DNA of 64,000 nt from an uncultured Eubacteriales bacterium (GCA_934486455.1 CAKSPR010000002.1:19031-83030); one strand, 5' to 3'. Positions 26,254 to 35,890 are shown, numbered from the stretch's first letter. Translations and numbers: made by a program. Notes: generated by a model from the letters alone, not told the origin.

Positions 26254-28428
26254 ATGAAACTGTTTGAAGATATGGCAAAGGGGTGCCTTTCGGCCGTTCT
26301 TGCGGTGTCGGTTGCTTTTTCGGGAGCGGTCTTTGCCTCGGCAGACGCCACCGACCCGAGAGAAGGATATATCGGAACGGCCGATGAAATAACCATTCCC
26401 GCACTTGAAGAATCAAAGCAATCCGATGTATATTACGGAGATGTCAACCTTTCTTCGGATATAAGCGCCGTGGACGCTTTAATGGTATTGCTTAATTCGG
26501 TGGGAAAAATCACCCTTACAGACGGACAAAAGCTTCGCGCCAATGTCGACGGCTCGACAGACGATGGAGACGCGGCTGCCGTAAATGCGGCGGACGCACT
26601 GCTCATCCTTCAACGCACTGTCGGAAAGCCGGTGGAATTCCCGGCCGAAAAGGCGGTTGTGGAGAAGGCTCTTAACATGAAGGTTAAGCTTAAATGCCGC
26701 GAGGACGGAACCTTTAATGTCCTTCAGGTGTCCGACTTCCAGGACAACTGTAATGCCAACGAAACCATAAAGGACGGAACCATGAAGCGCTTCAATGCCA
26801 TGGTTGACGCCACCGATCCCGACCTTGTCGTGATCACGGGAGACCAGATCTGGCCAAATCCCCTGAATGACGAAAAGGATTTCATCCGTTATGTTGATAC
26901 CATGGTCGGAAGACTTGAAAAGGACGGTATTCCCTGGGCCGTCGTTTACGGCAACCACGATAACGATGTCGGAAAGCACGATGCCATCAACACCAAGGTA
27001 AGAAAGTGGCGTCAGCAGGAAATTTACGAAAGCTATGCCCACTGCGTGGCCACTGCCGGCCCCGAAGATATTTTCGGAATAGGCAACTATGTTCTTCCGA
27101 TTCTGACAAACGACGAATCCTCCATTGCCTTTAATGTATGGTGTCTTGATACCGGCGACTACAACGAAAATATCGACAAATCGGTTTATAAATTCAAGGA
27201 CAGCGAATACATCAAAAACGGCTATTACACTTCGGTTCCGGGTCACGAAAACAGCACCTACGATTTCATAAAATACGACCAGCAGCTTTGGTACTACAAC
27301 ACCTCCACAATTATGGAGAACTACAACAAGGCCGAAATTCCGGCAATTATGTTCGGTCATGTCTGCCTGCCCGAGTTTATCAACGTTTACGAAAACAGTG
27401 ACGACGCTTCGGTCAACTTTACCGGAGTGAATAAGGAGGGCTGCTCCTGCGGTCCGGTCAACTCCCACATGTTTGACACCCTTCTTGCCCGCGGCGATGT
27501 TAAGGGCTTCTATGTCGGACACGACCACATCAACAATTCGTCCGGAATGTGGAAGGGGATAGAGCTTGGCTTTGGCGGCGCTCTTACCACCGACATGTAC
27601 GGCAGCTATAACACAAACCAGCCCAGTCCCGAAACACAGGGAGGCCGTATCTTTACCATTAAGCAGGGAGAAAACGGCAATGCCGCCACCGTAACAAACG
27701 AATGGATCTCCTACGACAGCGTTAAATCCGCCGAGAAGGGCGAAACCACCGAGACCATCGGAGACAGCCCCTTCGCGGGACAGATCATCGACCTCGAGGC
27801 AGGAAAGCTTCCCACAGCCCGCATTAAGGGCTTTGACGCAGCTCCCTTCGATTGCAATGCCAAAACGCCCGCCGTTCTTTCTCTCGCAAACGGAAAGGGC
27901 TTCAGAAATTCCGCCGCTCTTGCCATACTCAAAAACGGCAATCAGACCTCTTTCGACGGCATCGGAAGAATAGATAACAGCAGCATCGGTATTTCTCTTG
28001 ACACTCCGACGGCTGTCGGAAACAGCAAGTATCTGAGAATATGGGTAGACCTTACCGGGGTTGACTTCAGAAAGGCAAATCTCGGCCTTATCGACCGAAA
28101 CGGAACGGTTTACACCACCGATAATAAAGACGGAGCGGAAACACCCTTCTATTATCTTGCCGACGGTGAAAAAACCTGGAAGAAGCTTTATCACGGAGGA
28201 GACGGCTGCTTCGGAACCGCACAGGGCTCAAGCGTTCGGGATTATAAGGGATGGCTTGCGTTCCCCATTGAGGATTTCGCCGCCTCCACAAGCTCACCCG
28301 CAGGCCCCGGCTCCTCGGTGGTTATGAAGGAGGTATTCCTCTTCTTCGACTTCACCGAGCTTTCGATGCAGGGAAGCACCTTCTACATTGACGAGCTTGG
28401 CATGGTTCCCGAATACTGGGTGTTTTAA
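26254..28428 (+). CDS. Secreted dockerin-calcineurin-like metallophosphoesterase
   Basis: The 724-residue secreted protein has a signal peptide (cleavage near ASA, residue 30) and a type I dockerin (about 59-125) with two calcium-loop repeats starting YGDVNLSSDISAVDA and NVDGSTDDGDAAAVNAADA (both shown in part). A metallophosphoesterase domain follows (about 150-480) with SDFQDN, ITGDQIW, GNHD (233-236) and GHDH. The usual D-x-H first motif is D-x-Q (Asp161, Gln163). The C-terminal ~180 residues look like a beta-sandwich. The dockerin should bind a cohesin on a surface scaffold outside this window. The phosphoester substrate is unknown. Confidence 0.9.
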   Translation: MKLFEDMAKGCLSAVLAVSVAFSGAVFASADATDPREGYIGTADEITIPALEESKQSDVYYGDVNLSSDISAVDALMVLLNSVGKITLTDGQKLRANVDGSTDDGDAAAVNAADALLILQRTVGKPVEFPAEKAVVEKALNMKVKLKCREDGTFNVLQVSDFQDNCNANETIKDGTMKRFNAMVDATDPDLVVITGDQIWPNPLNDEKDFIRYVDTMVGRLEKDGIPWAVVYGNHDNDVGKHDAINTKVRKWRQQEIYESYAHCVATAGPEDIFGIGNYVLPILTNDESSIAFNVWCLDTGDYNENIDKSVYKFKDSEYIKNGYYTSVPGHENSTYDFIKYDQQLWYYNTSTIMENYNKAEIPAIMFGHVCLPEFINVYENSDDASVNFTGVNKEGCSCGPVNSHMFDTLLARGDVKGFYVGHDHINNSSGMWKGIELGFGGALTTDMYGSYNTNQPSPETQGGRIFTIKQGENGNAATVTNEWISYDSVKSAEKGETTETIGDSPFAGQIIDLEAGKLPTARIKGFDAAPFDCNAKTPAVLSLANGKGFRNSAALAILKNGNQTSFDGIGRIDNSSIGISLDTPTAVGNSKYLRIWVDLTGVDFRKANLGLIDRNGTVYTTDNKDGAETPFYYLADGEKTWKKLYHGGDGCFGTAQGSSVRDYKGWLAFPIEDFAASTSSPAGPGSSVVMKEVFLFFDFTELSMQGSTFYIDELGMVPEYWVF

Positions 28429-28572
28429 GCGACATTACAGTCTGCTGAAAAACGCAGAAAAACGGGAAACGGCCGCCCTGCGGCGGCTCTGCCGAACGCA
28501 TGATTTTTTCGGTTAAATCGGGAACGGATTTTTTCGGTCTCGTTTAAAACATTAAAAAAGGAGAAACAGCAA

Positions 28573-30765
28573 ATGAACTTTGTTAAAAAAACAGTCAGAG
28601 CAGCCTTGACCCTTGCTTTGGCCGCTTCGGTTGCCGTACCCCTGGGGCTTTCTTCTTCGGCGCTGAATTATACCATCGACCCCAAAGACCGCTATTCCGG
28701 AACCCCCGACTCGGTCACTATTCCGGCTCTTGACGATTCCAAACGGTCCACAATTTATTACGGAGACATCGACTACGATTCGAAAATTTCCGCCAACGAC
28801 GCGCTGATCACCCTCCAGTCCGTGGTAGGCGTCCGCGAGCTGACACAGTATCAGACCGCCCGTGCCAACGTGGACGGAAACAAGGACGACGACGGCAAGG
28901 ATATTATCAACACCGACGACGCCCTTTTAATGCTCCAGCGCACGGTTCATTTACCCGTTGTATTTGACGCCGAAAAGAAGGTTGTGGACGAGGCTCTTAA
29001 TCTTAAAATAAAGCTTAAATGCCGCGAGGACGGAACCTTTAAGGTGCTTCATGTTTCCGACTTCCAGGACAACTGCGCGGCCGGCCAGGTCATTAAAGAC
29101 GGTACCGTTCAGCGCTTTAACGCCATGATAGACGAGGCCGATCCCGATCTTGTTGTTATCACGGGCGACAACATCTGGCCCTGCCCTCTTGAAACCGAGG
29201 ATCAGTTCAGAGCTTATGTTGACAAAATGGTTGCGAAGCTTGAGAACGAGGGTATTCCCTGGACCATAACCTACGGTAACCACGATAATGATATGGGCGA
29301 CTTTGACCAGGTACGCACCGATGTAAGAAAATGGCGTCAGCAGGAGATTTACGAAACCTATCCCCACTGCGTAGCCTCCGCAGGCCCCGAGGGTGTTTTC
29401 GGAATCGGTAACCATGTACTGCCCATTCTCACGAATGACGAATCCTCCATTGCCTTTAATGTTTGGTGTATTGATACCGGCGACTACAACCAGAATCTCA
29501 ACACCGACGGACTTTATTACGATTACAAAAACCAGGATCTTATTAACAAAGGCTACTACACCAGCTATGATCCCGGCAGCAAATATGACTTTATTAAATA
29601 TGACCAGCAGCTTTGGTACTACAACACCTCGCTGATCATGGAAAACTATAACGGAGCCAAAATCCCCGGAGCATTTTTTGCTCACGTTTGCCTGCCCGAG
29701 CACGAGCTTGTTGACACTCACAAGAACGACCCCGAAGTGAACTTCAAGGGCATAAACAAGGAGGGCTTTGCCACCGGTCCCGTTAATTCACACATGTTCG
29801 ACACAATGAAACAGCGCGGCGACATCACCGGTTTCTATGTGGGACACGATCATATTAACAATTCCTCGGGTGTGTGGCAGGGTATTGAGCTTGGCTTTGC
29901 CGGCGCTCTTACCACCGATATGTACGGCAGCTACAATGCCGCAGGCAACCCCGTTCAGGTTAGCCCCGAAACCCAGGGAGGCCGTATTTTCACCATTAAG
30001 CAGGGCGAAAACGGCAACCCCGCCACCGTTTCCAACGAGTGGGTGGCATACGATTGGATCAGAGAAACCAACGGTTCGGATAAAACCACCGAGATCGGCG
30101 AAGGCCCCTTCAACGGTGAAATTATCGCTCTCGAAGCAGGAAAGAGCCTTAAAAAGCGTGTTTCGGGATATGACGAGACCCCCTTTGATAAGCCGGCCGC
30201 TTCCAATGCCATTGTTTCTATATCCTCCAACAAAGGATACAACAGAACGGCAGCCCTTTCGATCTATAAGGGCGGAACGGTTACCGCTCCCGATGACAAG
30301 GGCAGAATAGACAACACCGCTTTTGCGGTCTCTCTCGATAATTCTCAGCCCCTCGGAAAGACCAGATACCTGAGAATGTGGGTAGACTTCACCAATGTTG
30401 ATTTCCGCAAGGCAAGCTTCGGTCTTGTTGCCGAGGACGGAACCATTTACTCCACCGATAACAAGGATGTTGCAGGAACCAGCTTCTATTACCTTGCCGA
30501 AGGTCAGGAAAGCTGGAAAACCCTCAAAAACGGTGATGACGGCTGCTTCGGTACGGCTCAGGGCTCAAGTGTTAAAAACTTTAAGGGCTGGCTTGCCTTC
30601 CCGGTAAGCGACTTCGTTTCGGCCGGTGAAAATTCGGCGGCCGTTTCCTCCGACACGGTGATTAAAGAAATGTTTATGTTCTTTGACTATTCCGATGTAA
30701 GCATGCAGGGCAAAGGCTTCTATCTCGACGAGCTCGGTCTTGTAAAGCAGTTCTGGAACTTCTGA
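28573..30765 (+). CDS. Secreted dockerin-metallophosphoesterase, tandem paralogue
   Basis: The 730-residue paralogue of the preceding gene has the same order: signal peptide, dockerin (about 61-127, YGDIDYDSKISANDA and a second repeat with TDDALLMLQ), phosphoesterase (DFQDN with Asp163/Gln165, ITGDNIW, GNHDND, VGHDH) and C-terminal beta-rich domain. The close match in all domains and the 144-base gap indicate tandem duplication. The second copy has diverged mainly in the dockerin and C-terminus, perhaps giving different cohesin or substrate preference. Confidence 0.9.
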   Translation: MNFVKKTVRAALTLALAASVAVPLGLSSSALNYTIDPKDRYSGTPDSVTIPALDDSKRSTIYYGDIDYDSKISANDALITLQSVVGVRELTQYQTARANVDGNKDDDGKDIINTDDALLMLQRTVHLPVVFDAEKKVVDEALNLKIKLKCREDGTFKVLHVSDFQDNCAAGQVIKDGTVQRFNAMIDEADPDLVVITGDNIWPCPLETEDQFRAYVDKMVAKLENEGIPWTITYGNHDNDMGDFDQVRTDVRKWRQQEIYETYPHCVASAGPEGVFGIGNHVLPILTNDESSIAFNVWCIDTGDYNQNLNTDGLYYDYKNQDLINKGYYTSYDPGSKYDFIKYDQQLWYYNTSLIMENYNGAKIPGAFFAHVCLPEHELVDTHKNDPEVNFKGINKEGFATGPVNSHMFDTMKQRGDITGFYVGHDHINNSSGVWQGIELGFAGALTTDMYGSYNAAGNPVQVSPETQGGRIFTIKQGENGNPATVSNEWVAYDWIRETNGSDKTTEIGEGPFNGEIIALEAGKSLKKRVSGYDETPFDKPAASNAIVSISSNKGYNRTAALSIYKGGTVTAPDDKGRIDNTAFAVSLDNSQPLGKTRYLRMWVDFTNVDFRKASFGLVAEDGTIYSTDNKDVAGTSFYYLAEGQESWKTLKNGDDGCFGTAQGSSVKNFKGWLAFPVSDFVSAGENSAAVSSDTVIKEMFMFFDYSDVSMQGKGFYLDELGLVKQFWNF

Positions 30766-31095
30766 TTCGGATATAAAAACCAAAAGAGGATTTGAAAATC
30801 TCCTTTGCGGGGGTTTTCCGAAAAAGCAAATGAGCAGGCTTTGATTTAAGAGAAAATCGGCCGCTGATTATGCAAAAAATAAAATTCGGGAATCGGTTTT
30901 GCCGATTCCCGTTTTTGTTTGTCGTATCGGTTTACGGTCGGTCGGACATATTCTTAAAGGCCGTAATATAAGAGCACGAGGAGATTTTACCGGATATTTT
31001 GTCCGATTTTATACATATAATGGCAAAGGCAAATAATGCATAAAAATTTGCCTTTATTTTTTGTGAATAAATTGTCAAAACAAATTATTTTACTA
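30766..31095. other. Intergenic stretch, no gene seen
   Basis: Apart from a terminator at 30887-30918, this stretch before the hydrogenase promoter holds nothing that I can support. A weaker GAGGAT...ATCTCC hairpin at about 30785-30810 may be a second stop signal. Confidence 0.6.
30887..30918 (+). terminator. Intrinsic terminator after the phosphoesterase pair
   Basis: A perfect 10-bp stem CGGGAATCGG/CCGATTCCCG with loop TTTTG is followed by TTTTT. Confidence 0.92.
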
Positions 31096-31123
31096 TTGTT
31101 TTTTTAGAGATATGTGTTATAAT
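31096..31123 (+). promoter_or_regulatory. Promoter of the hydrogenase operon
   Basis: TTGTTT and an extended -10 TGTTATAAT are separated by 16 bases, 62 bases before the first ATG. I looked for a full Rex operator and did not find one; only TTGT-CAAA-ACAA nearby at about 31074 is suggestive. Confidence 0.65.
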
Positions 31124-31185
31124 CATAGATGTTATGTGTAAAAGCCATAACTGTATACTTGAAACAGAAATCAGGAGGAATATGA

Positions 31186-31662
31186 ATGGCACTCACAAAT
31201 GAACAGAAGGAGCAGAAGCTTCAGGAATTGAGAGTATTTATTGCCGAACATAAGGACACCAAGGGTCCCCTCATGCCCATTATGCAAAAGGCGCAGGATC
31301 TTTTCGGATTCCTTTCTCTCGAAACCCAGAGCCTTATCGCCGACTCCCTCGGCATACCCGTATCCGAGGTTTACGGTGTGGCGACATTTTATGCTCAGTT
31401 GTCCCTTGAGCCAAAGGGCGAAAACATCATAAGCATCTGCACCGGAACTGCCTGCTATGTTAAGGGCGCGCAGGCCGTTGTTGACGAAGCCGAGAAGGAA
31501 TTGGGAATTCCCTGCGGCAAAACCAGCAAGGACGGTAAATTTACCCTCCAGGGAACGCGATGTCTCGGATGTTGCGGACTTGCTCCGGTCATGGTCATAA
31601 ACGAGGATGTATACGGAAAGGTCACTCCCGAAATGGTAAAGGATATTCTTGCCAAATACTGA
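31186..31662 (+). CDS. hydC: NuoE/HydC-type [2Fe-2S] subunit of NAD-dependent hydrogenase
   Basis: The 158-residue thioredoxin-like ferredoxin has two cysteine pairs in CTGTACYVKGA and RCLGCCG that bind one [2Fe-2S] cluster. It passes electrons between the flavin subunit and the hydrogenase subunit of a HydABC complex. It is the first gene of the ten-gene operon. AGGAGG lies 7 bases before the ATG at 31186; another ATG at 31182 is out of frame. Confidence 0.93.
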   Translation: MALTNEQKEQKLQELRVFIAEHKDTKGPLMPIMQKAQDLFGFLSLETQSLIADSLGIPVSEVYGVATFYAQLSLEPKGENIISICTGTACYVKGAQAVVDEAEKELGIPCGKTSKDGKFTLQGTRCLGCCGLAPVMVINEDVYGKVTPEMVKDILAKY

Positions 31663-31686
31663 TATTTTTGTCAGGGAGGAAAAAAA

Positions 31687-32043
31687 GTGAAAATCTCAGA
31701 GATAAGGGATCTGCTTGACGCCGAGCTGTTGACCGGCGAGGATTGCAGCGATCGAGAGGTCTTTTCGGCCTGCGGAAGCGACATGATGAGCGATGTTCTG
31801 GCCTATGTTAAGGATCAGGCGGTGCTGCTCACCGGTCTTGTCAATTCTCAGGTTATCAGGACGGCCGAAATGATGGATATGGTATGTATCGTTTTTGTGA
31901 GAAGTAAGCGGCCGACCGAAGAAATGCTCGAGCTTGCAAAGGACAGCGGCATTGTCGTTATGTGCACCAAAAAGCGCATGTATGAAGCCTGCGGAAAGCT
32001 TTACGCGAGCGGGCTGAAAAGCAATAAAAGCAGCAAAGGGTGA
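31687..32043 (+). CDS. DRTGG-domain protein (first of two)
   Basis: The 118-residue protein resembles the stand-alone DRTGG domain found in hydrogenase operons and in phosphotransacetylase N-terminal regions. Its MSDVLAYVKDQAVLLTGLVN and VRSKRPTEEMLELA segments (shown partly) fit the fold. The start is GTG after GGAGGAAAAAA. Such domains are thought to sense small ligands (CBS-like fold); the ligand is unknown. It belongs to the regulatory cassette between hydC and hydB. Confidence 0.8.
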   Translation: MKISEIRDLLDAELLTGEDCSDREVFSACGSDMMSDVLAYVKDQAVLLTGLVNSQVIRTAEMMDMVCIVFVRSKRPTEEMLELAKDSGIVVMCTKKRMYEACGKLYASGLKSNKSSKG

Positions 32044-32048
32044 TCTTT

Positions 32049-32471
32049 ATGTCGGATGTAATAAAGTTGCATTACGATGTTGACGGCGAAAATTTCACAT
32101 CGGCGGGGGAGGCCTCGGTCAATGTGAAAAAGCAGCTTCGTCAAATGGGCTTTCCGCCCGAGGTCATTCGCAGGGTTTCAATCGCCATGTATGAGGGCGA
32201 GATCAACATGGTCATTCACGCGGGCGGAGGCGATGCCGATGTCAATGTGTCGTCCGACCGCATAGAGATCATACTAAGAGATCACGGCCCGGGAATAAAG
32301 GATGTGGCTCTTGCCATGAAGGAGGGCTATTCCACCGCTCCCGACCACATCAGGTCGCTGGGATTCGGTGCGGGAATGGGTCTCCCCAACATGAAGCGGT
32401 ATTCGGATGAAATGGATATTCAGTCCACCGTGGGCGTCGGAACCACCGTTACCATGGTTATAATTCCTTAA
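32049..32471 (+). CDS. Anti-sigma factor-like GHKL ATPase/serine kinase
   Basis: The protein of about 140 residues has the HATPase fold of RsbW/SpoIIAB-type kinases: an N-box region YEGEINMVIHAGGG, a G1 box DHGPGI and a C-terminal GLPNMKR segment. ATG 32049 follows AAAGGGTGAT; GTG 32040 is an alternative. This family may phosphorylate a partner, perhaps one of the DRTGG or hydrogenase-like proteins encoded beside it. That link is only inferred from gene order. Confidence 0.82.
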   Translation: MSDVIKLHYDVDGENFTSAGEASVNVKKQLRQMGFPPEVIRRVSIAMYEGEINMVIHAGGGDADVNVSSDRIEIILRDHGPGIKDVALAMKEGYSTAPDHIRSLGFGAGMGLPNMKRYSDEMDIQSTVGVGTTVTMVIIP

Positions 32472-32559
32472 ACTCCTGTGTTTTCGGAAGGATGGCGGAG
32501 CATTTTTTCGGGCACGGTTCATTAATCACAACAAAAGGCGTTGATGCGAGGTGAGAACA

Positions 32560-33843
32560 ATGAATACATATCAGCACTCGGTGTTGCTTGACGCAACAAA
32601 GTGCAAGGGCTGTACCCATTGTCTCAAGCATTGTCCCACCGAGGCCATTCGTATAAGAGAGGGCCGCGCGGTCATCGATTCGTCCCGCTGTATCGACTGC
32701 GGCGAATGTATAAGGGTATGTCCCTATAAGGCCAAAAAGGCGATATACGATAAGCTGAGTGAAATCTCCCGTTTCAAATGGAAAATTGCTTTACCCGCTC
32801 CCACCCTTTACGGACAGTTCGACAATCTCGACGATATAGACTATGTTTTGCAGGGACTTATCGATTACGGATTTGACGAGGTTTATGAGGTGGCAAGGGC
32901 GGCCGAGCTTGTTTCGGCCTATACCAGAGAGTATATGAAGCGTCCCGACCTCAAAAAACCCGTCATAAGCTCGGCCTGCCCCGTAGCGGTCAGACTTATA
33001 AGCTTAAGATTTCCGTATCTTTGCGAAAATGTCATGAAGCTCCTTCCGCCCATGGAAATTGCCGCAATGCTGGCAAAGAGAGAGGCGCAAAAGGCTCATC
33101 CCGAGCTTTCAAAAGAGGACATAGGGGTATGTTTTATTTCCCCCTGCCCCGCCAAGGTCAGCTATGTTAAAAACCGCAGTAAGCAGGAGCCGAGCTATGT
33201 CGACTGTGTGGTTTCGGTGAGCGATATTTATTTTGAGCTGCTCAACCACATGGACAGAACAAAGACCCCGAAGATAAGCTCGGGCACCGGAATGATCGGA
33301 CTGAGCTGGGCCACATCGGGAGGGGAATCAACAGCCATTTTCAACGACAAATACCTTGCGGCCGACGGAATCGAAAACATAATCCGTGTGCTTGATAAGA
33401 TTGAAAACGACGATCTGCCCAAGCTTGAGTTTATCGAGCTTAACGCCTGCCCCGGCGGCTGCGTCGGCGGGGTGATGACGGTGGAAAATCCCTTTATTGC
33501 AAAGGCTCGGCTTCAGACCCTTCGCCGATATATGCCGGTTTCTCAAAACTGGGACTTTGAAAGCGAAAAATCAGGCGTGCCTGACGATTTTTACATCAAA
33601 AAGCAGCTTGAATACCGTCCTATAAATCGGCTGGACGACGACCGCCAGGTCTCAATCAGAATGATGGCCGACATCCAGCGGATATACGAAACGCTGCCCT
33701 GTCTCGACTGCGGCTCTTGCGGGGCGCCCACCTGCCGCGCCTTTGCCGAGGACATTGTTAAGGGAGAGGCCGAAGAGGACGGCTGCATCGTGCGCATGAG
33801 AGAAATGCTTGAACACCTTAACGCCAAGAATAAGGAGCAATAA
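32560..33843 (+). CDS. Divergent [FeFe]-hydrogenase-like protein (HydS/sensory type)
   Basis: The 427-residue protein has two N-terminal [4Fe-4S] motifs (CKGCTHCLKHCP and CIDCGECIRVCP), then a hydrogenase large-chain domain with altered H-cluster motifs: SSACPVAV for TSCCPAW, SPCPAKV for MPCTAKK, and NACPGGCVGG. A C-terminal CLDCGSCGAPTCRAFAED cluster binds another Fe-S centre of the Fe-S/PAS type. The pattern matches hydrogenase-like proteins believed to sense H2 or redox state rather than catalyse bulk turnover. It lies inside the operon with GHKL ATPases and DRTGG proteins, which supports signalling. Confidence 0.85.
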   Translation: MNTYQHSVLLDATKCKGCTHCLKHCPTEAIRIREGRAVIDSSRCIDCGECIRVCPYKAKKAIYDKLSEISRFKWKIALPAPTLYGQFDNLDDIDYVLQGLIDYGFDEVYEVARAAELVSAYTREYMKRPDLKKPVISSACPVAVRLISLRFPYLCENVMKLLPPMEIAAMLAKREAQKAHPELSKEDIGVCFISPCPAKVSYVKNRSKQEPSYVDCVVSVSDIYFELLNHMDRTKTPKISSGTGMIGLSWATSGGESTAIFNDKYLAADGIENIIRVLDKIENDDLPKLEFIELNACPGGCVGGVMTVENPFIAKARLQTLRRYMPVSQNWDFESEKSGVPDDFYIKKQLEYRPINRLDDDRQVSIRMMADIQRIYETLPCLDCGSCGAPTCRAFAEDIVKGEAEEDGCIVRMREMLEHLNAKNKEQ

Positions 33844-33844
33844 A

Positions 33845-34177
33845 ATGACGGTTGAAAGTCTTGTTAAAGAGCTTGAACTTGAAACGCTCTGCCTGCCCGA
33901 AGGGGACAGGGAAATTCAGCACGGATACTGCGGAGATCTGCTCAGCTGGGTGATGGGAAGGGCCAAAAGCGGAAACGCATGGATAACCATTATGAACAAC
34001 ATTAATGTTGTGGCGGTGGCAAGTCTTGCGGATGTGTCCTGCGTCATTTTCGCCGAGGGGACGGAGGTTCCCGATGAGGTCGTGCAAAAGGCCGAGGCAC
34101 AGGACATCAATCTTTTGAGAAGCGAGCTTCCCGCATATGAGCTTTGCGGGCGGATATACAAGCTTTGCGATGAATAA
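33845..34177 (+). CDS. DRTGG-domain protein (second of two)
   Basis: The 110-residue protein is a distant paralogue of the product encoded at 31687-32043; both share the GDxLSWVMG/SDVLAYVKD and SLADVSCVIFAEG/MMDMVCIVFVRS pattern. AAGGAG precedes the ATG. It overlaps the PHP gene by 8 bases. It probably pairs with the first DRTGG protein or with one of the ATPases; this is inferred only from conserved gene order. Confidence 0.75.
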   Translation: MTVESLVKELELETLCLPEGDREIQHGYCGDLLSWVMGRAKSGNAWITIMNNINVVAVASLADVSCVIFAEGTEVPDEVVQKAEAQDINLLRSELPAYELCGRIYKLCDE

Positions 34178-34913
34178 ATATTTTTACGATTTTCACATAC
34201 ATTCCTGCCTGTCGCCTTGCGGCGACAACGACATGACTCCCGAAAATATTGCCGGAATGGCATCCCTAAAGGGGCTTAACATTCTGGCGCTGACCGACCA
34301 CAATTCCTGTAAAAACTGCCCGGCGTTTTTTGCCGCCTGCAAAAGAAACGGCATAATTCCCATTGCGGGCATGGAGCTTACCACCGCCGAGGATATTCAT
34401 ATTGTGGTGCTTTTTGAAAGCCTCGACGATGCCTTGCGCTTTGATGAGCGCATACAAAAGGAACGCAATCTGATTGAAAACAGGACGGACATTTTCGGAG
34501 ATCAGATCATTTACGATAAATACGATAAACAAAGCGGAATTGAAAAGTATCTTCTTCCCAATGCCACCAACCTTTCGATCGAGCGGGGCTTTGCCCTTGC
34601 AACGGAGTACGGCGGATTTTGTTATCCCGCCCACATCGACAGGGAGGCGAACGGCATTGTCGCTACCCTCGGCACATTTCCGAAAGCACCTGATTTTTGC
34701 TGCGTCGAATATCGGGAGGTCGGGAAAAAAGCCGAATATGAAAAACGGTTTCCGATTTTAAAGGAGAAAACGGTTGTTGTCAGCTCGGACGCCCACTATC
34801 TGTGGAACATTAACGAGGCGGAAAATTTTCTTCTTATAGACGACGAGCCTTACAGCGGCGACAGGGTAAGAAAAGAGGTTTTCAAACTTTTGAAGGGCGG
34901 CGAACAGGGTTGA
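34170..34913 (+). CDS. PHP-domain phosphoesterase
   Basis: The 247-residue PHP domain has the metal motifs DFHIHSCLSPCGD, ALTDHNS, AGMELTT and SSDAHYLW. PHP proteins hydrolyse phosphoesters or act as histidinol-phosphatase or nuclease-like enzymes. Its position between the DRTGG and ATPase genes suggests a signalling phosphatase that opposes the kinase-like ATPases. That role is an inference. Confidence 0.85.
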   Translation: MNKYFYDFHIHSCLSPCGDNDMTPENIAGMASLKGLNILALTDHNSCKNCPAFFAACKRNGIIPIAGMELTTAEDIHIVVLFESLDDALRFDERIQKERNLIENRTDIFGDQIIYDKYDKQSGIEKYLLPNATNLSIERGFALATEYGGFCYPAHIDREANGIVATLGTFPKAPDFCCVEYREVGKKAEYEKRFPILKEKTVVVSSDAHYLWNINEAENFLLIDDEPYSGDRVRKEVFKLLKGGEQG

Positions 34914-35461
34914 AGGAGCTTTCCTTAAACATTCTCGATATTGCCGAAAATTCGGTTAAAGCGGGCGCAAAAAAGGTGGAGCTCAGCCTTAAAGAAACCG
35001 ACGAAACCTTTGAATTCTCGGTTTCGGACGACGGTTGCGGCATGACTCCCGAAAAGCTGAAAATGGTCACCGATCCCTTTTTTACCTCCCGCACCACCCG
35101 AAAGGTGGGACTGGGAATACCTCTTTTAAAAATGCTTTGCGAGCAGACCGGAGGGCATATGTCCGTAACATCGGTGAGCGAACAGCTCGACAAGCAACAC
35201 CACGGCACGGTCACCACCGCTTTGTTTTATAAAAATCATATTGATTTTCTCCCCTTGGGCGACATTGTCTCGACCGTGACGACATTCATCCAGGGAAGCC
35301 CCGACATTGAGCTTGTTTATTCCCACTCCCTGCCCGACGGGCGTGTGGTTGAGCTTGATACGAGGGAGCTTAAAGAGGTTTTGGGGGACGTTCCCCTTTC
35401 AAGCCCCGAGGTTATTATTTGGATAAAAGAATTTTTGTCCGATCAGTATATAAAAAGATAG
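34910..35461 (+). CDS. GHKL (histidine-kinase-like) ATPase protein
   Basis: The 183-residue protein begins with an N-box (NILDIAENSVKAGA), a G1 box (DDGCGM) and a G2 region (GLGIPLLKMLCEQTGG) of a GHKL ATPase, followed by about 70 residues of unknown type. There is no dimerisation or phosphoacceptor His domain. Start TTG at 34910 overlaps the PHP stop as TTGA. It is the second ATPase in the operon. Confidence 0.82.
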   Translation: MKELSLNILDIAENSVKAGAKKVELSLKETDETFEFSVSDDGCGMTPEKLKMVTDPFFTSRTTRKVGLGIPLLKMLCEQTGGHMSVTSVSEQLDKQHHGTVTTALFYKNHIDFLPLGDIVSTVTTFIQGSPDIELVYSHSLPDGRVVELDTRELKEVLGDVPLSSPEVIIWIKEFLSDQYIKR

Positions 35462-35503
35462 GCCAAGGCGCTCCGAGGCCTTAAACAGAAAGGATTTGTT
35501 ATT

Positions 35504-35875
35504 ATGAAATCATTGGCAGAGCTTGCCGCAATCAGAGACAAAATGAAGGATAAGGTTGCACTGCGCGAGGGACAGGCCGGCACAAGAATAGTTGTCGGAA
35601 TGGCCACCTGCGGTATTTCGGCAGGTGCAAGACCGGTGCTTAACGCCTTCGTCGAAGAGGTTGCAAAGGAAGGTCTTTCGGAAACCGTTACCGTTTCTCA
35701 GACCGGATGTATCGGTATTTGCCAGTATGAGCCTGTCGTTGAGATATTCGAAGGCGATAAGGAAAAGGTAACTTATGTTAAAATGACTCCCGAAAAGGTA
35801 AAGAGGGTCATGGCCGAACACATTAAAGGCGGAAATATTGTGACCGAATATACCATCGGAAGCATTGAAGCATAA
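35504..35875 (+). CDS. Stand-alone thioredoxin-like [2Fe-2S] ferredoxin, hydrogenase-associated
   Basis: The 123-residue protein has MATCGISAGARPVL and TGCIGICQYEP, the two cysteine pairs of a NuoE/HydB N-terminal-like [2Fe-2S] domain. It follows the regulatory cassette and directly precedes hydB. It may be an extra electron carrier of the complex or a redox sensor. Confidence 0.88.
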   Translation: MKSLAELAAIRDKMKDKVALREGQAGTRIVVGMATCGISAGARPVLNAFVEEVAKEGLSETVTVSQTGCIGICQYEPVVEIFEGDKEKVTYVKMTPEKVKRVMAEHIKGGNIVTEYTIGSIEA

Positions 35876-35890
35876 TTTGGAGGGTAAAAA

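Noticed and set aside
31070..31090. Rex operator ahead of the hydrogenase operon (TTGT-CAAA-ACAA)
   Set aside because: Only the outer four bases of each half fit; the inner TAA/TTA positions of the Rex consensus are missing.
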